DNA of 64,000 nt, taken from contig CAWIPO010000006.1 in assembly GCA_963838095.1 (NCBI GenBank), positions 248,001-312,000 on the forward strand, in the 5' to 3' direction. The stretch comes from CAWCGU01 sp963838095 (GTDB lineage Bacteria; Actinomycetota; Thermoleophilia; Solirubrobacterales; 70-9). The number at the start of each line of letters is the position of its first letter. Position 1 is the stretch's first letter. Below are positions 49,008 to 58,429 of the stretch, piece after piece. Made by a program: the position numbers and the translations under genes. The notes below the pieces were generated by a model. It searched no databases. It had not been told where the DNA came from and saw nothing but the letters and a program-made list of their open reading frames with translations.

Positions 49008-49502
49008 ATGGACACTCTGCAGGCTGTGACGTTGCTCGCCGCCGCGCTGGCGACGGGCCTGATGGCCGGCGTCTTCTGGCTCTACGGGCACACGATCATG
49101 CCCGGCCTCGGCAGGACCGACGATCGAACCTTCGTCGGTGCGTTCCAGGCGATCGACCGGGCGATCATCAACCCCGTCTTCATGGCCGCTTTCTTCGGCG
49201 CGCCCGTCCTCACCGCCCTGGCCGGGGCGCTGCAGCTGGGTGACGACGGCGGCTCCGTGCTGCCGTGGATCGTCGCCGCGCTGATCCTTTATTTAGTGCT
49301 GGTGGCGATCACGCTCACCGTCAACGTGCCGAAGAACGACGAGATCAAGGCTGCCGGCGATCCGGACTCGATCGACGTCGCGGCGGTCCGCAGAGGCTTC
49401 GACGAGCCGCGCTGGATTCGCGTCAACCGCGTGCGCGTCCTGCTGAACCTGGTTGCTTTCGGCTGCCTTCTATGGGCGCTGGTCGAGTACGGCCGGGCGT
49501 AG
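49008..49502 (+). CDS. DUF1772 membrane protein
   Basis: A 164-residue protein with four hydrophobic helices: LLAAALATGLMAGVFWLYG, FMAAFFGAPVLTALAG, WIVAALILYLVLVAIT and LLNLVAFGCLLWALVEYG. The YGHTIMPGLGRTDDRTFVGAFQAIDRAI block and LTVNVPKNDEI are characteristic of DUF1772, a family with some members annotated as anthrone oxygenases. Function here unknown. Convergent with the split-barrel gene. Confidence 0.85.
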   Translation: MDTLQAVTLLAAALATGLMAGVFWLYGHTIMPGLGRTDDRTFVGAFQAIDRAIINPVFMAAFFGAPVLTALAGALQLGDDGGSVLPWIVAALILYLVLVAITLTVNVPKNDEIKAAGDPDSIDVAAVRRGFDEPRWIRVNRVRVLLNLVAFGCLLWALVEYGRA

Positions 49503-49970
49503 TCAGTAGGTGCCGCCGAGCTTGCGGTGATCCCAGGTCGCGACGCGCTTCGGGGTGAAGCGGATCGCGACGCGCTTTGCCGCCTGGGCCTGAAGCGCTG
49601 CGGCGGCGTCGCCCTCGATGTTCTCGATCCCCTCCGTGTAGCGGATCGTGAGCAGCTTCGCGAACTCGGTGACGGGGTCGATGTCGCGGATCAGCTCGGC
49701 CTCGGCCTCGATCTGGACCCCGCGCAGCTCGCCGTACTCCACCCCGGTCTCGACGAGCAGCGTCGCGCGCGGGTCGCGCTCGAGGTTCTGGACTTTCTGT
49801 GATTTCGCGTAGGTCCAGATCCAGATCTCGCCGTCGCGGACGACGTACCAGAGCGGCATCAGATGCGGCCAGCCGCGGGGGCCGTGAGTGGCGACGACCA
49901 CTACGCGCTCGGTGTCTAGCAGCTCGCGCTGCTCCTCCTCAGAGAGCTTGATCTCGTCTCGCCGGCTCAT
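49503..49970 (-). CDS. Pyridoxamine 5'-phosphate oxidase-fold protein (FMN or F420 binding)
   Basis: A 155-residue split-barrel protein. VVVVATHGPRGWPHLMPLWYVVRDGEIWIWTYAKSQKVQNLERDPRATLLVE is the conserved cofactor-binding half, and the end (VAIRFTPKRVATWDHRKLGGTY) fits mycobacterial Rv1155/Rv2991-like F420-binding members. No PdxH-specific residues were checked, and an F420 or FMN cofactor is possible. The start ATG 49970 overlaps the penicillin acylase stop by four bases, so the two are translationally coupled. Confidence 0.87.
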   Translation of the reverse strand: MSRRDEIKLSEEEQRELLDTERVVVVATHGPRGWPHLMPLWYVVRDGEIWIWTYAKSQKVQNLERDPRATLLVETGVEYGELRGVQIEAEAELIRDIDPVTEFAKLLTIRYTEGIENIEGDAAAALQAQAAKRVAIRFTPKRVATWDHRKLGGTY

Positions 49971-52376
49971 GCCGGCTCAAGCATCAGTGTGCGCCATGGC
50001 CCTTCCCCAGCCATCGGCTGCATCTCGCCCCGCCGCCAGCGCTCCTGGAGCTCGTCGTAGTGGCGGCTGCCGGGGTGGCCCGACTGGCCCGTGAACGTCT
50101 GCCAGCGGGCGGTTCGTGCCGGGTCGGACATGTCGACCACCATCCGCCAGCTCGGCGCCCACACCGCCTTGAAGGGGTCGTTCGGGTCGAAGGCGATCTG
50201 GCTCACCGTCTCCTGCGCGCCACCGACCTCAACTCCCCGCGCGTAGACGCGCTCGAAGAGCCGGTTGGCCTCGCCGAGCGCGTGCGGGAACTCGAGCCGG
50301 TGGACCCTGCCCCAATTCCAGCTCGAGGGGTCGCGGCCGAAGCGATCGGCAAGATCGTCGAGCGCCGCACGCAGCGAGTCGAGCGCAAGCTCGTCCCATT
50401 CGCGCTCGATCCAGTCCGAGTCGCCCAGCTTCCACAGCTCCATCAGCCGCGTCTGCCAGCGCCAAGGGGAGGTGATGTGCGTCGTGAAGCCGGTCGACGA
50501 GCGATCGAGCCAGCGCTCGGCGAGGTCGCGGTCGCGGATCACCGAGCGCGCGAACTCGCGCGCCAACCGGATCGTGAATGCCTGGTAGATGCTCGCCGCG
50601 ACCGAGTCTGGCTCCATGTTCCCGTCCCAGCTCCGAAGCAGCTCGATCGCGCGCACCAGGCGCTGGTCCTTCGGGTGCAGCCGGGCAAGACGGCTCGCCG
50701 TCTCGACGCCCGGGATGGAGTAGTTGTCGGTCTGCATCGCTGCGAAGCCCGTCGAGGTCATGCTCCGCCCGCTCCTCGATCAGCTGCTCGATCCGGCGCG
50801 CCCGGTAGCCGTCGAGGTACTCGCTGGTGATGTGGTGCGGGTAGTCGGGGGGCTCGATCCGGTTGTTGGCGGTGACGATGTATCCGCGCTTGGGATCGCG
50901 AAGCTCCGGCATCTCCTCGTAAGGGACGTAGCCGTCCCAGTCGTACTCGCCGCTCCACCCGGGCTTCGGAAGATCCGGGCAGCCTCCCGGACGGACCGGA
51001 ATTCGGCCGATCGTCTTGTAGCCGATGCCACCGTCGCGATCGGCCCAGACGAGGTTCGAGACCGGCAGGGTGTGGGCGCCGCAGACGTCAACGAGCTCGG
51101 CGCCGGTGGTCGGCTCCAGCGTCCCGGTCTGTGCGCTGGTGATGCCGGCGAAGTCGAGCGCCGCGAAGCGCAGGGCGAGCGGCTCGTCATCGTCGGACCC
51201 GAGGACGTCGGTGACGATCGGCCCGTGGTCGGTCAGCCGCACCTCGAGCTGCTCGGGCTCGGGGCGTCCCTTCACCTCGATCTCCTCGACCACGGTCTCC
51301 AGCTCGATCCACTCGCCGTCGCGCTCGTAGCGCTCACCCTCGATCCGCTCCACGTAGAGGTCCTGGACGTCGGCCATCGTGTTCGTGAACGTCCAGCCGA
51401 CGTCGTTGTTGTGACCCATGAAGATCCCGGGGGTCCCGGGCAGCGATGCGCCGCGCGCGTAACGCTCTCCAACCTCGAGCGATACCTGGTACCAGATCCC
51501 GGGCATGCTGGGCGGCAGGTGCGGATCCCCGGCCAGCAGGGCGCCGCCGGATTCGCTGCGCTCGGTGCAGATCGCCCAGTTGTTGGAGCCACTGGCCTCG
51601 ACGGCCAGCCCGAGCTGCCCCTTCAGCCGGTCGAGCTGCTCGACGAGCTCGAGGCCATCGCCGTCGAATCCCTTGCCCGGCCGCAGCGCGACGGGGTGCC
51701 CGCGCGGGTAGACCGGGTCGAGGATCGCGGTCAGGTCCGGCCCCAGCTCGCGGGCCATTTCGGCCCGCAACAGCTCTCGCTCCCAGTTGGTCGAGAGCCC
51801 GAACGCAAGCAGCTTGATCGCGGTCAGCATGTCGGCGGGCCGCCACGGCTCGAACCCGATCCGCAACAGCTGGAACTCGCTCGGAAGCGCCCGCCCCGCA
51901 CCGACCGCTGCGTTCACGCCGGCGCTGTAGGCGTCGAGCTCGGCGCGCAGCTCCGGCTCCAGCGCGGCCTCCTCGGCCTCGGCCTTGCGCCGGAACCCGA
52001 GTGTTCGCACGAGCCTGTCGACCGGCAGCCCGGCTTTGCCCGCGATCTCGGACAGGCGGCCGCTGCTCGAGCGGCGATAGAGGTCGAGCTGCCACAACCT
52101 GTCCTGCCCATGGCAGAAGCCCTGGCCGAACCAGAGGTCGAGCTTCGACGCCGCGCTGATATGCGGCACGCCCCAGCGGTCCCTGCGGATCTCAATGGGC
52201 CGCTCGATCCCTTCGACGGTGATCGTCCCCCGGGTCTTTGGCAGCGGGCGCCGAAACAGCTGCCACCAGGCGCCGGCTCCGCTGGTTCCCAGCACCCCGC
52301 CGAGCGCCGCGCCGCCCACCGCGCCTCGGGTCAGGAGCAGATTGCGGGTGGACCTCTTCGAGGAGCGGCGCCGCAT
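49967..52376 (-). CDS. Penicillin acylase family Ntn-hydrolase, frameshifted
   Basis: About 802 residues after correction. The N-terminus has a possible Tat-like leader (KRSTRNLLLTRGAVGGAALGG), then the alpha-subunit region (DRWGVPHISA, GFCHGQDRLWQLDLYRR). SGSNNWAI supplies the autocatalytic Ser264 that becomes the beta-subunit N-terminus. Other blocks are GDPHLPPSMPGIWYQ and MGHNNDVGWTFTN. The frame shifts at about 50748 in a C3 run (HDLDGFAAMQTDN reads across). The last part (50750-49967) is in the other frame. Substrate could be penicillin-type amides or acyl-homoserine lactones. Operon with the split-barrel gene downstream; the MBL gene is upstream. Confidence 0.88.
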
Positions 52377-52389
52377 CGGGTACTGGATA

Positions 52390-53133
52390 TCAGGCCTCGA
52401 GCGTGACGGTGAGCCGGCCCTCGCTGGCGAGCTTCTGCAAGTGCGCCTCCATCACCAGCGCCGCCGCCGGGCGGAGCATCGGAGGGACGTCGTCCCAGGC
52501 TTCGGCGAGCAGGCGCCGGCGGGAGCGCTCGCCTCGATCGAGCGCCGCGACCAGCTTGCGCTCACGATCCATGCGGTGATCGACGTACTCGCCCAGCTTC
52601 GCCGCGGGGTCGGTGATCCACGGCCCGTGGCCGGGGCAAAGAAGCGTCAGCTCGAGCTCCTGGAGCTTGCGCAGGGAGTCGAGGTAGGAGATCAGCGATC
52701 CGCCGTCCGGGGGGACGATGGTGTAGCCCTCGCCGAGGACCAGATCGCCACTGAAGCACACGTCTTCGCGCAGGTAGCAGACGTGGTCGGCGGCGTGGCC
52801 CGGGGTGGGTATCGAGCTGAGCCCGGCTCGACCGGCGTCCGAGACATCGAGCACGGGAGCACCGAGAAGGGGAGCGCCGGCGGCGTGGTCGCCGTGGGAG
52901 TGAGTTAGCAGCACGCCCGCGATCCCGCCCCGCTCCGCGCCCACGGCGGCAATCGCATCGATGTGTCCGCTGTCGTCCGGCCCGGGGTCGATCACGAAGA
53001 CAGGACCGCCGGCGCCCGGCCCCGGCCCGACCAGGTAGGTGTTCGTCCCCTCGAGCGTCATCGGGCCCGGGTTGGCCGCAACGAGGCGGGTGATCTCCGG
53101 GTGACCTGGCGCGCTCTCGGGTGAGGCGCTCAA
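52390..53133 (-). CDS. Metallo-beta-lactamase-fold hydrolase
   Basis: A 247-residue protein started at TTG 53133 (SASPESAPGHPEITR), 22 bases after the PafBC stop; an upstream start would sit inside the regulator. The metal site is THSHGDHAAGAP (H-x-H-x-D-H), then HAADHVCYL and FSGDLVLG with the bridging Asp, and CPGHGPWITDP. The whole resembles the LACTB2/hydroxyacylglutathione-hydrolase-like MBL family (NPGPMTLEGTNTY). Possible endoribonuclease or lactone/thioester hydrolase; not determined. Last 14 bases before the penicillin acylase gene. Confidence 0.85.
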   Translation of the reverse strand: MSASPESAPGHPEITRLVAANPGPMTLEGTNTYLVGPGPGAGGPVFVIDPGPDDSGHIDAIAAVGAERGGIAGVLLTHSHGDHAAGAPLLGAPVLDVSDAGRAGLSSIPTPGHAADHVCYLREDVCFSGDLVLGEGYTIVPPDGGSLISYLDSLRKLQELELTLLCPGHGPWITDPAAKLGEYVDHRMDRERKLVAALDRGERSRRRLLAEAWDDVPPMLRPAAALVMEAHLQKLASEGRLTVTLEA

Positions 53134-53155
53134 ATGCGGAGTGTGCCGGCGGCCC

Positions 53156-55231
53156 TCACGCCTCGGCCTCCACCAGCGCCTTGCGCACCGCCTCGCGAGC
53201 ATCCTCGGGCTCGATCACAGCCAGCTCACCGGCCTGGCGCAGGATCTCCCGCACGAGCCAGGCCATGCCCTGGAACGGAAGCTCGACCACAACTGCGCCG
53301 TCCGCGAGCTCCTCGACCACCGGGCGCTCCTCGCGCAGCCAGCGGGCGCGCTCGGGCGAGACCCAGACGCGGGCGACCCGGCCCTCGTCGTCGAGCCGAT
53401 CCTCCTCGGCCATCTCCTCGAGCTCGATCCGCGGCTCGAAGCTCTGCTCGGTAAGCCGCGCTTCCTTGATCCGGTCGAGCCGGAAGTGGCGCACGCCCTC
53501 GCGCCCGAGGTCCCAGCACCACAGGTACCAGCCGTTCGGACCGCGCTGAGGAGCGCCGGCGACGGGCTCGGCGCGGTTCGTGATCCTGTACGGCTCGACC
53601 TTTCGGGTGGTGAACTGGTCCTCGTTCTCCTTGTAGTAGCGGAGCTCGAGCACCCGTCGTCCTTCGATCGCCGTGTGGACCGCCTCGACGACCTCGGAGT
53701 CGTCATGGCCGGGGGCGATCTCCAGGCCCTCCTCGGAGGGATCGTGGCCGAGCGCGTCGACGATCTTCTGCCGGGCGGTGCGCAGGTCGGCCTGCGGCAG
53801 ATGCTCGCCGAAGAGGTCGATCGCCGCCACCAGCGCCTTTGCCTCGAGCGGCAGCAGCCGGGCGGGACGGGCGAAGTTGTCGCCGTAGGTGTCGGTGTCG
53901 ACCTCGATCTCCTCCTCGCCGACATCCGCGTAGAGGACATATGTCCCGCCGCCGAAGTTGACGACGTTCAGCACCGCGATGTCCTCGCGCAGCTCGTCTG
54001 CGGTGATCTTCAGCTGCGCGGTGAGATCGTCGATGCGCAGCGTGCGCTCGTTTCGGGCCGCTTCGATCAGCAGCCCCGCGAGCGTGACTAGGCGGGCGAA
54101 CCGCTCGGGACGGATCTGAGACTCGTTGTGTCCGTTCGAGCTCGAGGAGCGGCCGTTCAGGCTCAGGTCCGGCAGCGGCCGGTCGACCGTTTCCGAGAGC
54201 TCCAGCTCTCCCTGATGGCGGTCTCGCAGCAGGCCTCGGCGCGTCTTCGCCTCCACGCCGAGCTCCTTCGGCTCCAGCACCTGCGCGTTCTTTCCCCAGC
54301 TCAGGACCCAGCCGACGAGCTGGCGCGCGGACGCGTAGTCGGTCTCGAACACGGCGCCCTTGGCCGGGCCCTCGCCCTTCTTCGCCGGGCGCAGGTCGCC
54401 GTAGGTGCCGTAGTCGCGCTCCACGAGCCAGGCGATGCGCTCGCGGAGGAAGATCTTCGCGCGCCCCTTGATCTCTCCCATCTGCCAGTCGGCGCGGGTG
54501 CCGAAGTCGCGCCGGTCGAAGTCCTCCGGGGACGAGAAATCGTGCTCGGCCTTGCTCGCGTAGGAGACCTTGCCGCGGATCCGCGAGAGGCGGAAGACCC
54601 TGACCGCCTCGCGTTCGTGCGAATGGCCGATCAAATAGAACTCGGCCGAGCGGAAGACCAGGTGGTAGGGGTCCACCTTGCGGTCGGAGACGTCGTCGCG
54701 CTCCATCGTGTGGTAGCTGAACTCGATCGTCTTACGACGCGAGATCGCGGTCTCGATCTTCGACAGCCGTTGTGAGAGCTCGCGCCCCCCGGACGCTCTC
54801 AAAGAGAAGTCGACGGGCGTCGAGTCGCGGCCTTCGAGCGGGTTCGGGCGTCCCCAGGAGACCTGCTGAAGGGCGAGCCGCAGCGGCTCGGCGTACGCGA
54901 ACTCGCCGTCGAGCCGCGAAAGCGCCGTGCGCAGAGCCGCCAGCTCCTGATCGGAGAACTTGATCTCCGGCAGGTAGTAGTTCTCAGGCGGCAGCGCGTA
55001 CAGCTCGGCCTCGAAGAATCCCTCCCCGGGCTTTTGCACCTGGAGCACGATCCCGAGGCTCTCGAGCTCGGCGCGGTCGGCGTAGAAGCGGCGCGCGAAC
55101 GCGTCCTCGTTCATCGAGCTGTAGCCCTCGACCTCCTGCTTGATCTCCAGCGCCGAGGCGGGACGGCGGCCGGCCATCAGGAACGAGATCAGCGAAAGCT
55201 GGCGGATCAGTTTCTCGGTGTCCTTGGCCAT
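53156..55231 (-). CDS. pafBC: PafBC: fused WYL-domain transcriptional activator pair
   Basis: A 691-residue protein from ATG 55231 (MAKDTEKLIRQLSLISFLM). The first half is PafB-like: HTH region, then a WYL domain (TIEFSYHTMERDDVSDRKVDPYHLVFRSAEFYLIGH) and a C-terminal extension to about residue 350. The Ser/Asn-rich linker (SLNGRSSSSNGHNES) joins a PafC-like half (IRPERFARLVTLAGLL, then LELRYYKENEDQFTTRKVEPYRI and WYLWCWD). In mycobacteria pafB and pafC are separate genes; fused versions are known from other actinobacteria. PafBC activates DNA-damage genes independently of LexA, sensing single-stranded DNA. No proteasome genes are near. Confidence 0.9.
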   Translation of the reverse strand: MAKDTEKLIRQLSLISFLMAGRRPASALEIKQEVEGYSSMNEDAFARRFYADRAELESLGIVLQVQKPGEGFFEAELYALPPENYYLPEIKFSDQELAALRTALSRLDGEFAYAEPLRLALQQVSWGRPNPLEGRDSTPVDFSLRASGGRELSQRLSKIETAISRRKTIEFSYHTMERDDVSDRKVDPYHLVFRSAEFYLIGHSHEREAVRVFRLSRIRGKVSYASKAEHDFSSPEDFDRRDFGTRADWQMGEIKGRAKIFLRERIAWLVERDYGTYGDLRPAKKGEGPAKGAVFETDYASARQLVGWVLSWGKNAQVLEPKELGVEAKTRRGLLRDRHQGELELSETVDRPLPDLSLNGRSSSSNGHNESQIRPERFARLVTLAGLLIEAARNERTLRIDDLTAQLKITADELREDIAVLNVVNFGGGTYVLYADVGEEEIEVDTDTYGDNFARPARLLPLEAKALVAAIDLFGEHLPQADLRTARQKIVDALGHDPSEEGLEIAPGHDDSEVVEAVHTAIEGRRVLELRYYKENEDQFTTRKVEPYRITNRAEPVAGAPQRGPNGWYLWCWDLGREGVRHFRLDRIKEARLTEQSFEPRIELEEMAEEDRLDDEGRVARVWVSPERARWLREERPVVEELADGAVVVELPFQGMAWLVREILRQAGELAVIEPEDAREAVRKALVEAEA

Positions 55232-55345
55232 GGCGTGGCGGCGTGCGGGAATCCCCGCACCCGAGCCCAGCATAGAGGCGAGCATGGGCTTGGCGGATCG
55301 GGATTTCGCCAACTTTGGGGAGAATTTGTGGAGAATGCGTGCCCG

Positions 55346-56257
55346 ATGACGAGCGAATTTGTCCGTGAGGACGTCGGCTTCGGCTCGGGCGGCGAGACCT
55401 GCGCGGCCTGGTTCTACCGCCCGCAGGGCGAGGACCCGCACCCGTGTGTGGTGATGGCGCACGGCTGGGCGGGGGTGCGGGAGGCTCGGCTCGACGCCTA
55501 CGCCGAGCGGTTCGCCGACGCGGGCCTGGCGGTACTGCTGTTCGACTACCGGTACTTCGGAGCGTCCAGCGGCGAGCCACGCCAGCTGATCGACGTCCAC
55601 CGCCAGCACGAGGACTGGACGGCGGCGATCGCGTTCGCCCGTCAGCTCGAGGCAGTTGACGCCGACGCGCTCGCCCTGTGGGGGACGTCGTTCGCCGGCG
55701 GTCACGTGATCGAGATCGCAGCCGCCGACCACCGCGTCGCAGCGGCGATCGCGCAATGCCCCGCCGCCGACATGCGCGCCGCGCTTCTGAAGCTGCCACC
55801 GAGAAACGCGATCCGAATGGCGTTCGCCGGTATCGCAGACCGGGTGGCCGGTCTTCTGGGACGGCCGGCGCGCTACATGCCCGCGGTCGGCCCTCCCGGG
55901 ACCTTCGCCGCGATGACCGCTCCTGAGGCGTACCCCGGCTACCTCGCGCTGATCCCTGAGGACAGCACGTGGCGAAACGAGTTCGCCCCCCGGGTGGCTT
56001 TGGGCCTGATCTTCTACCGCCCGATTCGTAGGGCACCAACGGTCAGCTGCCCAGTGCTCGTGTGCGTCTGTGATCACGACGAGACGACGCTGCCGGAGCC
56101 CGCGGTGGCGCTCGCCGAGCGCCTGCCGCGAGGTGAGGCGATCCACTACGACAGCGGCCACTTCGACATCTATGTCGGAGACGTGTTCGAGCAGGCGGTG
56201 ACCGACCAGACAGAGTTTCTGAGCCGGCACCTCCTCCGGGTTCCGGTAGCTGCGTAG
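55346..56257 (+). CDS. Alpha/beta hydrolase, dienelactone-hydrolase/X-Pro peptidase-like
   Basis: A 303-residue protein from ATG 55346. The catalytic triad is visible: nucleophile elbow GTSFAGGH (Ser), Asp in CVCDHDETTLPEP and His in YDSGHFDIYVG. VVMAHGWAGVREARLDAYAERFADAGLAVLLFDYRYFGASSGEP is the typical opening of this peptidase S15/dienelactone-like group. An N-terminal 25-residue beta start with GGETCAAWFY follows the family. Probably a cytosolic esterase or peptidase. Convergent with the OB/HD gene and divergent from PafBC, 114 bases apart. Confidence 0.87.
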   Translation: MTSEFVREDVGFGSGGETCAAWFYRPQGEDPHPCVVMAHGWAGVREARLDAYAERFADAGLAVLLFDYRYFGASSGEPRQLIDVHRQHEDWTAAIAFARQLEAVDADALALWGTSFAGGHVIEIAAADHRVAAAIAQCPAADMRAALLKLPPRNAIRMAFAGIADRVAGLLGRPARYMPAVGPPGTFAAMTAPEAYPGYLALIPEDSTWRNEFAPRVALGLIFYRPIRRAPTVSCPVLVCVCDHDETTLPEPAVALAERLPRGEAIHYDSGHFDIYVGDVFEQAVTDQTEFLSRHLLRVPVAA

Positions 56258-56259
56258 CG

Positions 56260-57321
56260 CTAGGCAGCGCGGGTGCGGAAGTAGGCGGCGGAGTCGATGC
56301 CGCGGTCGAAGCCCGACCAGACCTCGCCTTCGGGCAGGCCGCGCTCGATCCGGTCGAAGCTGCCGAGCTTGCCACCGAGGTTGTCGATCATGTGCACCAG
56401 GGTCGCCTCGCGGGTGGCGGGCAACACCGGGGAGCCGTTCTCGTGCGTACCGTGGTGGGAGAGGATGATGTGCAGGATCGACCGCGCCAGCTCGGTGTCG
56501 AAGCCGTCGATGTCCTCGATCGCGCGGCGGACCATGTAGTAGCCGAGCGGGATCTCTCCCAGGAGGCGGCCGTCGTCGGTGAGGTCGATCGCCAGCGGGT
56601 CGTCGTTGTAGGCCTGGGTCTTGCCGTAGTCGTGCAGCAGCGCGCCGGTCACCGCGACGTCGCGGTCGATGCCCGGGAAGGAGGAAGCTGCGGCGCTGAC
56701 CGCCTGGGCGACCGAGAGCGTGTGGTCGAGCAGACCGTGACGGTAGGCCTGGTGGTAATGCTTCGCGGCGGGGGCCTCGCGAAAGCGTCGCCAGCGTGGG
56801 GAGCGTTCGCCGAAGAACTGCTCCAGCAGCGCCCGCAGGGAGGGGTTCTGGATCGTCGCGATCAACTCGCGTAGCCCCGCCTCGAGCCGCTCGATCGGGA
56901 TCTCGGCGACATCGATCAGATCTGCGTGCTCGAACTCGCCGTCGGCGGCCGGCCGCACCGCCCTGACGGTGATGCTGGAGCCGAACTTCTCGTGCACGCC
57001 GAAGCGCCCGTCGATGAGGACGATCGAGCCCGGCGAGCAAGCGTCGAACGCTTCGTCGACTCCCTCCCAGACCTTTCCGGCGACCCTTCCGGTGCGGTCG
57101 GCGAGCATCAGCTGCAGCCACTCTCCGCCATCCTTCTTTTGCCGCCGCTCGCGTCCGCGAACCACGAATGCGGCCACGACGGGCTGGCCGTCGGCGAGGT
57201 CGCGGACGAATACTCGACCGGCGCCGTTGCGGCTGTGGTCGCTCTCGCCATTGCGGCCGTTATTGGGATTCGCGGTCGGGGCGATTCCCTCTATCCCTAT
57301 CTGTTCTGTCTGATTCGGCAT
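56260..57321 (-). CDS. OB-fold/HD-domain hydrolase, YhaM-like (paralogue 2)
   Basis: A 353-residue protein with the same plan as 14730-15632. The OB region is EWLQLMLADRTGRVAGKVWEG (about 55-120), then the HD domain with HYHQAYRHGLLDHTLSVAQAV, GALLHDYGKTQAYNDDPLAIDLT and HIILSHHGTHENGSPV. About 40 extra Asn/Gly-rich residues at the N-terminus set it apart. YhaM-type proteins are 3'-5' exoribonucleases. Having two in one genome segment may mean divided roles. Its end adjoins the hydrolase gene (two bases apart). Confidence 0.85.
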   Translation of the reverse strand: MPNQTEQIGIEGIAPTANPNNGRNGESDHSRNGAGRVFVRDLADGQPVVAAFVVRGRERRQKKDGGEWLQLMLADRTGRVAGKVWEGVDEAFDACSPGSIVLIDGRFGVHEKFGSSITVRAVRPAADGEFEHADLIDVAEIPIERLEAGLRELIATIQNPSLRALLEQFFGERSPRWRRFREAPAAKHYHQAYRHGLLDHTLSVAQAVSAAASSFPGIDRDVAVTGALLHDYGKTQAYNDDPLAIDLTDDGRLLGEIPLGYYMVRRAIEDIDGFDTELARSILHIILSHHGTHENGSPVLPATREATLVHMIDNLGGKLGSFDRIERGLPEGEVWSGFDRGIDSAAYFRTRAA

Positions 57322-57470
57322 CTCGATTCCAAGTTAGACCGAGGCTCGGACGGCGTTGGCTGGGCTGAGATCACGCTTGCAAGCAACAAGTCCGGCTCGC
57401 TGATCCATGCCCTCACCTGTTGAGTCGGGAGGCGCCGTGCTGACCTGACGGATCCGCGATCCCGAGGCGC

Positions 57471-57476
57471 TATAGT
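57471..57476 (+). promoter_or_regulatory. Putative -10 element of the zinc-binding lipoprotein gene
   Basis: TATAGT ends 13 bases before the ATG at 57490, so the transcript would have a leader of only about seven bases. No ribosome-binding site is visible in between, suggesting leaderless or near-leaderless translation. The best -35 guess, CTGACG at 57445-57450, is 20 bases upstream and weak. Confidence 0.45.
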
Positions 57477-57489
57477 CCGCGCGCGCTCA

Positions 57490-58422
57490 ATGTTGCGAAC
57501 GATTATCACTTTCGTCAGTCTGGCCGGCGCCGTTGGCCTCGGTGCCGGGTGCGGTGACTCCGACGACGGATCCGCCGACGGGGTCACGGTCGTCGCCAGC
57601 ACCACCGAGGTCGCCGACCTCGCCCGCAACGTCGCCGGGGACCGCGCGGAGGTGGTGGGACTCCTGGCCGCCAACTCCGATCCACACGACTTCGAGCCGC
57701 AGCCGAGCGACGTGGAAGCGGTTGCCGACGCCGACCTCGTGCTTCAGTCCGGCGGGGACGTCGACCTCTGGCTCGACGAGATCGTCGATAGCTCCGGAAC
57801 CGGCGCGCCTGTCGTGACGCTGATCGATTCGCTGCAGACGCTCCCGGGGGAGGACGAGGAGATCGATCCCCACTGGTGGCAGGATCCGACGAAGGCTGTC
57901 GCGGCGGTCGAGACGATCTTCGATCGGCTCGTCGAGGTTGATCCGGAGGGACGGGAAACATACGCGCGAAACACGGCTGACTACGTCACCCGCCTGCGCG
58001 ATCTCGACCAGCAGATCGCCGACTGCATGCAGAGCATCCCCGAGGATGAGCGAAAGCTCGTCACGACCCACGACGCCCTCGGCTACTACGCCATGCGCTA
58101 CGAGATCGAGGTGATCGGTGCCGTCACCGGAGCGCTGACAACCCAGGCGCAGCCGTCAGCGGGCGAGGTCGACGAGCTCGTTCAGCAGATCCAAGCGGAG
58201 GGAGTGAGCGCGATCTTCCCCGAGGCGGGCGTTGACGCTCAGCTCGAGGACGCGATCGCCGACGAGACCGGGGCGGTCGTGGGCGCGGAGCTGTGGGCCG
58301 ACACGCTGGGCCCTGAGGGCTCCGGCGGCGAGACCTATCTGGAGGCGATGGCCGCAAACACCGAGGCGGTTGCCGACGGCTTCACCGGAAGGCCCGGGAC
58401 GTGCGAGATCTCGGTCGAGTGA
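57490..58422 (+). CDS. znuA: Metal ABC transporter substrate-binding lipoprotein (ZnuA-like)
   Basis: A 310-residue protein. A lipobox LGAGC ends the signal sequence (Cys at about residue 21). The cluster A-I metal site has NSDPHDFEPQPSD (His), EEIDPHWWQDP (His), VTTHDALGYYA (His), and an acidic residue near the end. There is no long His-rich loop as in some zinc binders. It binds Zn2+ or Mn2+ outside the membrane and passes it to the permeases at 58991 and 60555. The Fur-family gene lies convergent, seven bases from its end. Confidence 0.92.
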   Translation: MLRTIITFVSLAGAVGLGAGCGDSDDGSADGVTVVASTTEVADLARNVAGDRAEVVGLLAANSDPHDFEPQPSDVEAVADADLVLQSGGDVDLWLDEIVDSSGTGAPVVTLIDSLQTLPGEDEEIDPHWWQDPTKAVAAVETIFDRLVEVDPEGRETYARNTADYVTRLRDLDQQIADCMQSIPEDERKLVTTHDALGYYAMRYEIEVIGAVTGALTTQAQPSAGEVDELVQQIQAEGVSAIFPEAGVDAQLEDAIADETGAVVGAELWADTLGPEGSGGETYLEAMAANTEAVADGFTGRPGTCEISVE

Positions 58423-58429
58423 ATGCGCC

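Noticed and set aside
55232..57121. Long minus-strand extension upstream of PafBC
   Set aside because: It lies opposite the alpha/beta hydrolase and over the OB/HD gene; PafBC homology begins at MAKDTEK.
57445..57450. CTGACG as a -35 box for znuA
   Set aside because: Spacing of 20 bases is too long and the hexamer is weak.
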